This document shows, in pieces, positions 27,465-36,057 of a stretch of 64,000 nucleotides of DNA (the stretch's first letter is position 1; every line of letters begins with the position of its first letter). Source of the DNA: Paludisphaera rhizosphaerae (GTDB lineage: Bacteria; Planctomycetota; Planctomycetia; Isosphaerales; Isosphaeraceae). The translations under genes were made by a program, and so were the position numbers. The stretch lies in contig NZ_JAALCR010000005.1 of the NCBI RefSeq assembly GCF_011065895.1, positions 248,001-312,000 on the forward strand, written 5' to 3'. The notes below the pieces were generated by a model, which had not been told where the DNA came from, made no database searches, and saw only the letters and a program-made list of their open reading frames with translations.

Positions 27465-27641
27465 GGGTGGAGGCTCGGGTAGAAGGATGATCGACGCACA
27501 AGGAGCGACATCCTACGACCCCGCCGTGAACCACGGGCAAAGCCTTCATGAAGTTCGCAAGGAGACAGGATTGGAAGCCGCTCTGACTCCTGGAGAAACG
27601 ATCCGCTAGAATGGACCGATCGCCGACACGAGGGCCAAGCC

Positions 27642-28430
27642 ATGCCGTCGCCGTTTCCGGGAATGGACCCCTACCTGGAGCATCCCTCGGTTTTCCCGGG
27701 GCTGCACAACCGCCTGATCGCCCTGCTGGGCGAGGCTCTCCAGGCCGCGCTCCCGCCTCCGTATTTCGCCGAGATCGGCGAGCGGGTCTGGGTCGAGGTC
27801 TCGGGCCGGTTCATCGAGCCGGACGCGAGCATCCTCCAATCTCCGTCGCAGGAACGCGGCGGAGTCGCCGCGTTGCCGACCCGGAGCGTTCCGGTCGTCG
27901 TCACCGTCCCTCATGACGAACGCCGGGAGCCCTTCCTGGAAATCCGAACGACGGGCGACTCGGGCGAACAGCTGATCACTGCGGTGGAGATCCTGAGCCC
28001 CAGCAACAAGACGGCGGGAGAGCGAGGGCGGGACCTTTACCTCCGCAAGCAGCAAGAGGTGCTCGCCAGCCGCGTCCACCTCGTCGAGATCGACCTGCTC
28101 CACGGCGGCCTGCACACGACGGCCGTCGATGCGAAGCGCCTTCACCAGGCGGTCGGCCGTTGCGATTATCACGTCTCGGTCCATCGATCGGACCGATTCG
28201 AGGACTTCTTCATCTACCCCATCCAACTCCGTGACTCTCTGCCGGAGGTCGCCTTCCCCCTCCTCGCCGGCGATCCCGACGTGCCGATCGACCTTCAAGC
28301 GATCTTCGACCGCGCCTACGACGTCGGCCCGTACCGCCGCCGAATTCGTTACCGGGACGCCTCTCCCGTCCCACCGCTGGCTCCCGAACTCCACGCCTGG
28401 GCGGAGGCGTTGCTGCCCGAGGAGCCGTGA
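27642..28430 (+). CDS. DUF4058 family protein
   Basis: 262 residues. The start MPSPFPGMDPYLEHPSVFPG is the family signature, with LIALLGEALQAALPPPYFAEIGERVWVE following and VEILSPSNKTAGERGRDLYLRKQQEVLAS in the middle, which places D/E and K residues in a pattern like a restriction-endonuclease or Cas4-like fold. The function of DUF4058 is not known; it is common and often multi-copy in planctomycetes and cyanobacteria. No signal peptide, so cytoplasmic. It stands alone, divergent from the DUF1559/phytase operon and convergent with the sigma/SLBB fusion. Confidence 0.9.
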   Translation: MPSPFPGMDPYLEHPSVFPGLHNRLIALLGEALQAALPPPYFAEIGERVWVEVSGRFIEPDASILQSPSQERGGVAALPTRSVPVVVTVPHDERREPFLEIRTTGDSGEQLITAVEILSPSNKTAGERGRDLYLRKQQEVLASRVHLVEIDLLHGGLHTTAVDAKRLHQAVGRCDYHVSVHRSDRFEDFFIYPIQLRDSLPEVAFPLLAGDPDVPIDLQAIFDRAYDVGPYRRRIRYRDASPVPPLAPELHAWAEALLPEEP

Positions 28431-28488
28431 AATCGTCACGCGGCATGGCAGGTCACGGTCGATTCCGTGGGATCGCCACGCGCGGGCG

Positions 28489-30126
28489 TCATTCAAGCTT
28501 CTTCATCAGAGCGTCCAGGCGTTCCTCGATGCGGTTGAGTTGGTCCTGGATTTCAAAGGCCGTCGGCTCGCGACGAGGTTGTTCCCGCTTCGGCTGAGGA
28601 GGGGATGGAGCCGCGACGACTCCGGCCGGTCGACTCGGATTCGCCGGCTTCAATTTGTTGACGATCACGCGATCACCGTGGCGGATCGGGACGTTGACGG
28701 CGTTCTCTTCCCCCTTGAGCAGGCCCTCGACGTCCACAACCTCCGTTTGAGCCTGGCCGGGCCGAGGTTTGTCGTGAACGACAAGTACGCGACGCCCGTC
28801 GGCCTCGGAGTTCAAACCTCCGGCATAGAGGACGGCGTCGAGGATTTTGTCCCCTCCCGTCCACGGAAACTTGCCCGGCTGGGCGACTTCGCCCAGGACG
28901 TAGTAGGGCTTGCTGTTGTAGGCCGTGACGTCGACGAAAACTCGGTCGCTGTCTTTCGGATCGATGGGGTCGAGCTTGCCGGTCTCGGGATTCATCGCGA
29001 CGAGTCCCAGGATCTCGTCGTTTAGGTATTTCTTCAGATGGAGGACGATCTTCTCCTTCACCTGTGGGATGGTCAGGTCGGCGACCTCGACTTCTCCATA
29101 GAACCCCAGGCTGATTCGACCGTCGGGACGGACCAGTCGCTCCCCCGAAATCGGCCGGCCTTCCAGGGCGTCGAGGACCTCGACGAGCAGCAGGTCGGGC
29201 GGATCAACGATGTAATCCGTTCGGACCGACGCGGGAGGCCGCTTCGGATCGTCGAGGTCCTTGGCCTTCGCCTTCACGGACGAGCGGTCTTCCTGGGTGG
29301 CGGCCGCCCTGACCAGGCCGATCGAGGCGACGATCGCCAGGATCGCGACGAGGCTCGTGGAAACCAACTTCGACATCAGCATGCTCCTCATCAATCGATG
29401 GGCCAGTTCCATTGCATAGGCTCCGACGACCCCCTCCGCCGACCTTCCCGCGACGGTCTCGGCCGCTCCCCTGGCGGCGGCGAGAGCCAGCGAGGCGGGA
29501 ACAGACGGCGACGGGGTCTCAACCCCCTCAGGCGCAAGTCCTCGGCGGGCGAGCCTTCGCCGTAAGAGATCCCGGGCCCGGGCCGACCGGCTCCGCACCG
29601 TGCCGATCGGGCATCCCAGGCGAGCCGCGGCTTGCTCCTGCGTCAGCCCCTCCCAGAAGCAGAGGACGATGATCTCGCGGTAGCGAGCCGGCAGGCGCCC
29701 GACCTCCTCTTGCACCGCCAGGGTGTGGCCGACCTCGGATAGCTCCTCGCCCACCACCGCGAGGCGAACCGCGGAACGCTCGCGACTGCGGCGTCGGGCT
29801 GCATCGGCGCGGGCCCGCGCCGAGACGCGTCGCGCCACGCCGTACAGCCAGCCGCCGATCGATTCGAAGCGAGTTGCCTCGCGGAGCCGATGGGCCAGGA
29901 CCAGGAACGTGGCCTGAAAGGCGTCGTCGGCGTCGTGGATGTTCCCCAACTCCCCCCGACAAACCCGCAGGACCATCGGCCCATGCCGCTCCACGATGAT
30001 CCGGAAGAACGTCTCGGCCTCGTCGTCCGCCGCTCGCGCAACGCGCCGGAGCACCTCGCCGTCCGTCAACCCGATCGCCGTCCCCGACTGGAAAAGCGTC
30101 GACAGTTCCCTCGCCGCTTCCGCCAT
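28489..30126 (-). CDS. Membrane-tethered ECF sigma factor fused to a polysaccharide-export (Wza-like) and SLBB domain
   Basis: 545 residues in one frame. Residues 25-110 are sigma region 2 (HDADDAFQATFLVLAHRL; GGWLYGVARRVS), 140-192 are region 4 (LPARYREIIVLCFWEGLTQEQAA, then CPIGTVRSRSARARDLL). An Ala-rich linker leads to one membrane helix at about 253-275 (SKLVSTSLVAILAIVASIGL). The outer part has a polysaccharide biosynthesis/export domain at about 303-405 (YIVDPPDLLLVEV; RPDGRISLGFYGEVEVADLT) and an SLBB-like segment at about 408-490 (PYYVLGEVAQPGKFPW), ending in a short coiled coil. ATG 30126 is chosen over 30246 because GGAGGG lies 6 bases upstream and family members begin here. It probably senses or couples to envelope polysaccharide. 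Confidence 0.88.
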   Translation of the reverse strand: MAEAARELSTLFQSGTAIGLTDGEVLRRVARAADDEAETFFRIIVERHGPMVLRVCRGELGNIHDADDAFQATFLVLAHRLREATRFESIGGWLYGVARRVSARARADAARRRSRERSAVRLAVVGEELSEVGHTLAVQEEVGRLPARYREIIVLCFWEGLTQEQAAARLGCPIGTVRSRSARARDLLRRRLARRGLAPEGVETPSPSVPASLALAAARGAAETVAGRSAEGVVGAYAMELAHRLMRSMLMSKLVSTSLVAILAIVASIGLVRAAATQEDRSSVKAKAKDLDDPKRPPASVRTDYIVDPPDLLLVEVLDALEGRPISGERLVRPDGRISLGFYGEVEVADLTIPQVKEKIVLHLKKYLNDEILGLVAMNPETGKLDPIDPKDSDRVFVDVTAYNSKPYYVLGEVAQPGKFPWTGGDKILDAVLYAGGLNSEADGRRVLVVHDKPRPGQAQTEVVDVEGLLKGEENAVNVPIRHGDRVIVNKLKPANPSRPAGVVAAPSPPQPKREQPRREPTAFEIQDQLNRIEERLDALMKKLE

Positions 30127-30263
30127 GCGCGCCCTCCGGTTCCCTGGCCCAGACAAGCCCTTGAACTCTCCACATAGTGCCGCGAGGGACCGCGAGCTAT
30201 CCATGAGTTCGAGGAATTTGCGATAAACTTTGGAAGTCCGGTCCACTGCACGGAGCGCCAGGC

Positions 30264-30701
30264 ATGTTCCGCGATTCCATTGAAATCACCGCCGAACCCG
30301 AGCTTCTCTTCGCGCTGACGCAGGATTACACGCGGCGGCTCTCGTGGGATCCGTTCCTCAGGGAAGCGCGATTGGTGGGCGACGCGGAGAGCCCCGCCGT
30401 CGGCGTGCGAGCCTGGTGCGTGGCGCGGAACGGGCTGGGGATGGAGACGCGCTACGTCTCGTTCAATCCGCCGTCGACCTGCGCGGTGGAGATGACCCGA
30501 GGCCCCTGGTTCTTCCAGTCGTTCGCCGGGTCGTGGCGATTCGCGAGCCTCGGTCCGGGAAAGACCCGCGTCGACTTTTCCTACAGCCTGATCGGCCGGC
30601 CTCGGCTGCTGTCCGGCCTGCTTCGGGCGGTCTTTGGGGTGGAGTCGCGCCGTCGGCTGCGGGCCCTCAAACGGGCGGCTGAGCGAATCGGGGCTGCTTG
30701 A
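30264..30701 (+). CDS. SRPBCC-fold protein (polyketide cyclase/dehydrase-like)
   Basis: 145 residues. The start FRDSIEITAEPELLFALTQDYTRRLSWDPFL is the usual first strand and helix of the START/SRPBCC helix-grip fold, and the end LIGRPRLLSGLLRAVFGVESRRRLRALKRAAE is the long C-terminal helix. These proteins bind hydrophobic small ligands or lipids; specificity cannot be read from the sequence. It is divergent from the sigma/SLBB fusion, with start codons 137 bases apart, so shared regulation is possible. Confidence 0.75.
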   Translation: MFRDSIEITAEPELLFALTQDYTRRLSWDPFLREARLVGDAESPAVGVRAWCVARNGLGMETRYVSFNPPSTCAVEMTRGPWFFQSFAGSWRFASLGPGKTRVDFSYSLIGRPRLLSGLLRAVFGVESRRRLRALKRAAERIGAA

Positions 30702-30816
30702 CCAGTTCGAGCGGCTCCCCATAGGATGACCTCGTCAGGGGAGCGCCGCGTCCCAGGACGGTGGCGTTCGCCGTCGCGAGGATTGCGCGTTCCCAACTCA
30801 CGACGAACGGCATCGC

Positions 30817-31875
30817 ATGGAAGGGCATCCTCTCTCCCGCGCCGAGTACGTGCAGCGGGTTTTGATCGCGACTGTGGTCGTCGCCGGGGTTGCGGCGGCC
30901 GCGATGGTCTTCGTGCAGGCGGCGTCGGTCTTCCTGCTGGCCTTCGCCGCGGTCCTGCTCGCGATCCTGCTTCGGACGGCCGCCGATGCGCTGGGGCGTC
31001 GCACCGGGCTGGGGCCGAAATGGGCGTTCGCCATCCTGCTGGTCGTCCTGGCGTTGGCAGTCGCCGGGGCTGTCTACTTCGTCGGTTCCACGGCCGCCGA
31101 CCAGCTTTCGAAGCTGAGCGAGGAACTGCCGAAGTCGATCGACCGCGTCCGTGAGTTTCTTCGTCAGTCGACCTGGGGACGCGAGATCCTCCGGTGGCTG
31201 CCCGCCGCCCAGGACGCAATGACCGGCGAGCCGAGCGGGGCGGCCTCGCAGGTCGCGCGGTTCTTCGCCACCTCGTTCGGCGCGGCCGGCGACGCGGTGG
31301 TTCTGATCTTCGTGACGCTCTATCTGGCCGGCTCGCCGCGGACGTACGTCGACGGCCTGATGCAACTCGTCCCGCCCGCCGGACGCCCCCGCGCCCGCGA
31401 AGTCCTGACCGCCGTCGGCGAGCGGCTGAAAGGCTGGATGCTCGGCCAGATGGTGGCGATGGCGACGGTCGGGGTCATCTCAGGGATCGGCCTGAAGTTG
31501 ATCGGCGTGCCGCAGTTCCTGGTCCTGGGTCTTGTGGCCGGTCTGCTGACGGCCATCCCTTACATCGGGCCGATCGTCGGAGCGGTCGTCGGCGTGCTGG
31601 CCGCATTGACGCAGGGGACGTCAACCGCCCTCTGGGCGATCCTGGTCTTCACCGTGGCCGAATCGCTGGAAGGCTACGTGGTCACGCCGCTGATCCAGCA
31701 AAAGCTCGCCGAACTCCCGCCCGTCCTGACCCTCCTCGCGATCGCCCTGGCCGGCGTCCTCTTCGGCGTCGTCGGCCTGATCGTCGCCGCGCCGCTGGCG
31801 GTTGCGATCAAGACGCTCGTCGAGGAGCTGTACATCAAGGACGCCCTCGGCGACCGAGAAGGCGAGACGACCTGA
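30817..31875 (+). CDS. AI-2E family transporter (permease)
   Basis: 352 residues, about eight membrane helices. An N-terminal pair (VVVAGVAAAAMVFVQAASVFLLAFAAVLLAILLR) is followed by a soluble helical region (about 85-150), and a C-terminal bundle with GVISGIGLKLIGVPQFLVLGLVAGLLTAIPYIGPIVGAVVGVL, the most conserved signature of the family. Some members export autoinducer-2, others exchange Na+ for H+. Function here is unassigned. The SGNH hydrolase gene follows after 22 bases and is probably co-transcribed. Confidence 0.9.
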   Translation: MEGHPLSRAEYVQRVLIATVVVAGVAAAAMVFVQAASVFLLAFAAVLLAILLRTAADALGRRTGLGPKWAFAILLVVLALAVAGAVYFVGSTAADQLSKLSEELPKSIDRVREFLRQSTWGREILRWLPAAQDAMTGEPSGAASQVARFFATSFGAAGDAVVLIFVTLYLAGSPRTYVDGLMQLVPPAGRPRAREVLTAVGERLKGWMLGQMVAMATVGVISGIGLKLIGVPQFLVLGLVAGLLTAIPYIGPIVGAVVGVLAALTQGTSTALWAILVFTVAESLEGYVVTPLIQQKLAELPPVLTLLAIALAGVLFGVVGLIVAAPLAVAIKTLVEELYIKDALGDREGETT

Positions 31876-31897
31876 ACCCTGTCTGGAGTTCCGGGCG

Positions 31898-32779
31898 ATG
31901 CCGTCGGCCTGGCTCATTCATCACGTCGCCAGCGGCCAGGCGTTCTTCACAGGCGCGGCGTGCCTGATCGCCGCGGCGTGGCTTTCGACGCGCGCGAAGA
32001 GAACGCCGCTGCGAGCGACGAGAAACGCGCTGGTAGGATCCGGAACGATCCTGGTTGTCGCGTCAGCGACGCCTCTGCCGGTCTGGACATACGTCATCCT
32101 CTTCGTTTGGACGGCGTCCTGGGCGGTCGGTGAGTGGCACGTCGGCAAGCTCTCGGCGCGAACCGTGGGGGCGCTGAGGCTCGGGGTCGCTGCGGTTTGG
32201 CTCGCGGCGGTGATGCTGGAAGCGACGTATCACGTTATCCCCGCCCTGCCCCGGCTCGATCGGCCGATGCTCGGCGTTGTGGGGGATTCGCTCACGGCTG
32301 GTACGGGCGACGCCCACGTCGTCGGCTGGCCCACAATCCTGGGCCGCGAGCACGGCATCGACGTGCGTACCCACGCCAGAGCGGGCGCGGGGGTCGCCGA
32401 GGCGATCGGATTGGCGAGGGAGATTACCCCGGCGGAAAACCTCGTCCTGCTTGAGATCGGTGGCAACGACATGCTCGGCGGAACGCCTGTCGCGCGTTTC
32501 GAAGAGGGCCTCGATAGACTGCTTGCAGAAGTCGTCCGCCCGGGGAGAGTGGTCGTCATGATGGAACTCCCCCTGCCGCCGACGTTCAACGCCTTCGGCC
32601 GATCGCAGCGCCGGCTGGCTCGGCGTTACGGGGTCCATCTGATCCCAAAGCGGGTCCTGCTTGGCGTCCTGCTTCGCCAGGGGACGACGTCCGACTCGGT
32701 CCACCTGACCGAAGCCGGCGCGAATGCCATGGCGGACGCCGTCTGGCGAATGCTAGGTCCGGCGTTCACGAGCGACTGA
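31898..32779 (+). CDS. Membrane-anchored SGNH/GDSL hydrolase
   Basis: 293 residues. Three to four membrane helices occupy about residues 10-110. The SGNH domain follows: block I GVVGDSLTAGTGD with nucleophile S131, block III EIGGNDMLGG with the oxyanion Asn, and block V TSDSVHLTEAGA with the catalytic Asp and His. It is likely an esterase or deacetylase at the membrane face, for example removing acetyl groups from glycans or lipids. The GGAG site is 9-12 bases before the ATG and the gene lies 22 bases after the AI-2E permease gene. Fusing an SGNH domain to several helices is less common than a plain signal peptide. Confidence 0.82.
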   Translation: MPSAWLIHHVASGQAFFTGAACLIAAAWLSTRAKRTPLRATRNALVGSGTILVVASATPLPVWTYVILFVWTASWAVGEWHVGKLSARTVGALRLGVAAVWLAAVMLEATYHVIPALPRLDRPMLGVVGDSLTAGTGDAHVVGWPTILGREHGIDVRTHARAGAGVAEAIGLAREITPAENLVLLEIGGNDMLGGTPVARFEEGLDRLLAEVVRPGRVVVMMELPLPPTFNAFGRSQRRLARRYGVHLIPKRVLLGVLLRQGTTSDSVHLTEAGANAMADAVWRMLGPAFTSD

Positions 32780-33087
32780 TCGGCGCCGGCGTACTCCCTT
32801 TCGGAGGCCCTTGGGGAGGGCTACGATGTGGCTTTCCCGACCGTCACGGATTTTGGGGAAGCCATCCGAACGGCCTTCCCCCCTCGCGGGGGAAGGTGGC
32901 CCGAAGGGCCGGATGAGGGGGGATCGGCGTTGGGTTCAGAACGATCGTCGGATGCGAGTCCGACGGCGGTCCTCCCCCGCATCTGACCGTTCCGTGGGCT
33001 GCCTCCTCTGAATCGGTGACCGTCCGCGGTTTTCCGCGGCCTGGCGCAGAGTGCGCCGGGCCGTCCGGTCCTCGGAGGAACACCAAC
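32780..33087. other. Intergenic region carrying one copy of the two-hairpin repeat
   Basis: About 308 bases between the SGNH gene and the sialate esterase gene. It carries one two-hairpin element (32874-32922) and then the GGAGGAA ribosome site of the next gene at 33074-33080. No other gene is evident. Confidence 0.5.
32874..32922 (+). repeat. Two-hairpin intergenic repeat, copy 1
   Basis: Hairpin 1 has arms ccttccccc and gggggaagg; hairpin 2 has arms ggccc and gggcc around gaa; it ends with the constant ggatgagggg. The same layout recurs at 35933-35982 and, inverted, at 36008-36057, with stem changes that keep pairing. It is probably a REP-like mobile or regulatory element. Confidence 0.75.
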
Positions 33088-35493
33088 ATGCCGACCTCTC
33101 CTTCCATCATGGCCCGATCTCGCCGCCTCGCTTCGGGCCTGCTCAGCCTGGCCGCGGCGATCGGGTTCGCGACGAACGGTCACGCCCAGTTCGGCGGGAT
33201 GCCGGTCCAGGCCGCTCGCGAAGTCCCGGCCGGAGGTCTCGTCTCCTCGGCTCGGGCCGACGGGCTCATCAAGTCTCCGGCCCCGTTTCAGGTCTTCCAG
33301 CGCAACGCGAACGGTACGGCCGACGTCCCGCTCGTCCTGGACGACTCACTCAAGGACGCCAAGAACGTCCGGGTGGCGCTCACAGGAGCCGCAGGAATAC
33401 TGTCGCCGCCGTATGTCGACGGTAAGCTCGTCGGCGTGCCGACGGGCGGGCCGTATACGCTCAACGTGACTTACAATCCACCTGGCTCTCCCGCCGCCGC
33501 GATGATCCCCCTCGGGCCGATCTACGTCGGCGATCTGTGGGTCCTGGCCGGCCAGTCGAACATGGAAGGCGTCGGCGACCTGCTTGACGTCACGCCCCCC
33601 GATTCGCGGGTGGCCGCTCTGGGGATGGACGGCAAGTGGGTTCAGGCCGTCGAACCGCTCCACTGGCTGGTCGATTCGCCCGACCCGGTCCACTCCGGCG
33701 ACCCCGCCACCCGCGCCGAACGCTCGGCCAAGGACCACAAGACGCGTACCAAGGGGGCCGGTTTGGGTCTCCCCTTCGCCGTTGAGATGGTGAAGGCCAC
33801 GGGCGTCCCCGTCGGCCTGGTGACGGCGGCCCACGGCGGCACGAGCATGGCCCAGTGGAACCCCGCCAAGAAGGATGAAGGGAGCAAGAGCCTTTACGGC
33901 TCGATGATGCGGCAGATCCAACTTGCCGGCGGCCGCGTGAAGGGCGTGCTCTGGTACCAGGGCGAGAGCGACCAGACCCCCGAGGCCTCGCTGATCTTCG
34001 AACGCACCTTCGCCGACTTCATCGGAGCCGTCCGCGCCGATCTCGGCCAGGCCGACCTGCCGTTCTACTTCGTCCAGATCGGCCGGTTCACCATCCACGG
34101 CGATTCCACCGGCTGGAATCGCGTGCAAGAGGCCCAGCGGGTGCTGCCGGACCGCCTCTCGAACACGGCCGTGGTCTCGGTGATCGACCTGGAACTGGAC
34201 GACCCGATCCACGTCGGCGCCCAGGGCCTGAAGCGCGCCGGCGCGAGGCTGGCGAAGATCGCCCAGCGTCAGCAGTTCGGCCTGATCGGCGCGTCGACGC
34301 CGACCTTCGATCGCGTCGCCCTCGGCCCGAACAACACGCTGGAGGTGAAGTTCCGGGGCGTGAACCGCCTCGACGCCGGCGGGCCGAACAGCTTCAACGT
34401 ACCGGGGACGCTGGGGGTCATGACCGTCGGCGGCCTCAGGCCCGGCTCGCTTGCCATTCCCGACGCCGGCGGCCTCAAGCCCGCCACGCACATCGCCGGC
34501 TTCTCGGTCCGCAAAGCCGACGGGTCCGCGATCCCGCTGATCTACGAGGCCCGCGTCGGCGTCAGCCGCGACTCGGTCGTGCTCAAGACCTTCGGCGCGA
34601 TCCCGCCGGGCTCGTTCCTCTGGTACGGCTACGGCTACGACCCTTACTGCAACCTGACCGACTCCGCCGACATGGCCGTCCCCGTCTTCGGCCCCGTCCC
34701 GCTCGACCCGATCCTGCCGGCCCCGGCCGTCGCCGCCGCCGCGCCGAAGCCCGAGGAGAAGAAGGCCGAGGAGCCCAAGGCCGCCGCCCCGAAGAAGCCC
34801 CGCGCCCTGATCATCACCGGCGACGAGGTGGGCGCGCACGACTGGAAGAAGACCCATGAGGCCCTGCAGAAGATACTGTCCGAAGGCGGCAAGCTCGACG
34901 TCGACGTGACCACGACGCCGAGCAAGGACCTGACCGACGAGAACCTCAAGAAGTACGACGTGCTGGTCCTGAACTACCGCAACACCCCGCAGGGCTCGCC
35001 GGAGAGCCAGTGGTCCGACGCCAACAAGGCGGCCTTCCTCAAGGCCGTGCACGACGACGGCAAGGGGCTGGTCTCGTATCACTTCGCCTCGAGCGCCTTC
35101 ACCAACCCCAACTGGGAGGAATACGAGAAGGCCCTCGGCGGCTGGCGGAAACAGGGCTTCCACGGCCCGGCGCACGCCTTCACCGTGAAGAAGACCGACG
35201 CCAAGCACCCGATCTCCGACGGCCTCCCCGCCGAGTTCGACCACGCCATCGACGAGCTCTACCAGAACTCCAAGCTCCCCGAGGGCGCCGTTGTGCTGGC
35301 CACCGCCTTCTCCGACCCGGCCAAGCCCAAGGGAACCGGCAAGGACGAGGCCGTGATCTGGGTCAATGAATACGGCAAGGGCCGCGTCTTCTCGTGCGTG
35401 CTCGGCCACGACGTCAACGCCCTGACCGACTCCAACGTCCCCGCCTGGATCCGCCGCGGCACCATCTGGGCGGCCACCGGCAAGGCGGAGTGA
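33088..35493 (+). CDS. Exported sialate O-acetylesterase-like SGNH protein fused to a ThuA domain
   Basis: 801 residues. A signal peptide (LASGLLSLAAAIGFATNGHA) is followed by an SGNH/SASA esterase domain: IYVGDLWVLAGQSNMEG with S157 as nucleophile, GLVTAAHGGTSMAQW, and GVLWYQGESDQTP, all typical of the sialate O-acetylesterase family. A charged linker rich in Ala, Pro, Lys and Glu (about 545-570) joins it to a ThuA domain at about 570-800 (ALIITGDEVGAHDWKKT; VLVLNYRNTP; GKGLVSYHFAS; GKGRVFSCVLGHD). ThuA proteins have a class I amidotransferase-like fold and occur in sugar catabolic loci. GGAGGAA lies 7 bases before the ATG at 33088; an earlier in-frame ATG at 33016 lacks one. Confidence 0.88.
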   Translation: MPTSPSIMARSRRLASGLLSLAAAIGFATNGHAQFGGMPVQAAREVPAGGLVSSARADGLIKSPAPFQVFQRNANGTADVPLVLDDSLKDAKNVRVALTGAAGILSPPYVDGKLVGVPTGGPYTLNVTYNPPGSPAAAMIPLGPIYVGDLWVLAGQSNMEGVGDLLDVTPPDSRVAALGMDGKWVQAVEPLHWLVDSPDPVHSGDPATRAERSAKDHKTRTKGAGLGLPFAVEMVKATGVPVGLVTAAHGGTSMAQWNPAKKDEGSKSLYGSMMRQIQLAGGRVKGVLWYQGESDQTPEASLIFERTFADFIGAVRADLGQADLPFYFVQIGRFTIHGDSTGWNRVQEAQRVLPDRLSNTAVVSVIDLELDDPIHVGAQGLKRAGARLAKIAQRQQFGLIGASTPTFDRVALGPNNTLEVKFRGVNRLDAGGPNSFNVPGTLGVMTVGGLRPGSLAIPDAGGLKPATHIAGFSVRKADGSAIPLIYEARVGVSRDSVVLKTFGAIPPGSFLWYGYGYDPYCNLTDSADMAVPVFGPVPLDPILPAPAVAAAAPKPEEKKAEEPKAAAPKKPRALIITGDEVGAHDWKKTHEALQKILSEGGKLDVDVTTTPSKDLTDENLKKYDVLVLNYRNTPQGSPESQWSDANKAAFLKAVHDDGKGLVSYHFASSAFTNPNWEEYEKALGGWRKQGFHGPAHAFTVKKTDAKHPISDGLPAEFDHAIDELYQNSKLPEGAVVLATAFSDPAKPKGTGKDEAVIWVNEYGKGRVFSCVLGHDVNALTDSNVPAWIRRGTIWAATGKAE

Positions 35494-35526
35494 GCGCGAC
35501 GGTTTAGCACCGACTTCGAAAAGCCC

Positions 35527-35562
35527 ACGGCCGACGCCCTCCCCACGGTGGACGTCGGCCGT
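35527..35562. terminator. Bidirectional hairpin between convergent genes
   Basis: Arms at 35527-35536 (acggccgacg) and 35553-35562 are exact reverse complements with a 16-base loop. On the plus strand it is followed by TTTCC; on the minus strand by a cttttc stretch. It sits between the esterase/ThuA gene and the small membrane protein gene, so it may stop both. Confidence 0.5.
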
Positions 35563-35597
35563 TTCCATTCCTCCCGCCATCGCATCTCGCCGACTCG

Positions 35598-35789
35598 TCA
35601 GCCCAGGGACCGAATCACGCCTGCCTTCCGCAACTCGTCCCAGATCACCCCGACATGGCCGACGATCGCGGCCGCTACCATCGCCGCGACGTCCACGTCC
35701 GTGAACGTGGTCCGCCTCGTCAGCAGGACCAGCAGCAGGCAGACGCCGACGAGCAACACGACGCCGATCAAAGCCTTGATGCGAGACAT
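35598..35789 (-). CDS. Small hypothetical membrane protein
   Basis: 63 residues: a basic start (MSRIKALIG), one strong membrane helix (VVLLVGVCLLLVLL), then RRTTFTDVDVAAMVAAAIVGHVGVIWDELRKAG, which may contain a second, weaker helix. No recognised family. The pattern is protein-like rather than random, but the short length and unclear ribosome site leave doubt. Confidence 0.5.
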   Translation of the reverse strand: MSRIKALIGVVLLVGVCLLLVLLTRRTTFTDVDVAAMVAAAIVGHVGVIWDELRKAGVIRSLG

Positions 35790-35932
35790 GGCCCACCCCC
35801 CTCACGCCGATCGTCCGGGGCCGGCCTTCGGTCCCGCATGGGGGGTTATCAAGGTTTCTCGAAGGGGCGGACGTGGGGTGTGGAGATTACAGCGGCTTTC
35901 TCCGGAACTGCGGACGATTGTTGGTCAGACCT

Positions 35933-35982
35933 CCCTTCTCCCCTGGTGGGAGAAGGTGGCCCGAAGGGCCGGATGAGGGGGA
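35933..35982 (+). repeat. Two-hairpin intergenic repeat, copy 2
   Basis: Hairpin 1 arms are cttctccc and gggagaag; hairpin 2 arms are ggccc and gggcc around gaa; then ggatgagggg. It is oriented like copy 1 at 32874 and faces copy 3. Confidence 0.8.
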
Positions 35983-36007
35983 TCCCAACGGCCGGCGTCG
36001 GTCGCGC

Positions 36008-36057
36008 CCCCCCTCATCCGCCGCTGCGCGGCACCTTCTCCCACCAGGGGAGAAGGG
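36008..36057 (-). repeat. Two-hairpin intergenic repeat, copy 3 (inverted)
   Basis: The reverse complement of copy 2 in hairpin 1 and flanks, but hairpin 2 reads gccgc-gca-gcggc on the minus strand instead of ggccc-gaa-gggcc: both arms changed together so pairing is kept. Confidence 0.8.

Noticed and set aside
33346-35805. Long minus-strand open frame opposite the esterase/ThuA gene
   Set aside because: It is the mirror of a clear gene in GC-rich DNA; the translation is Arg/Gly/Val-rich with no domain, and the plus strand has signal peptide and catalytic motifs.
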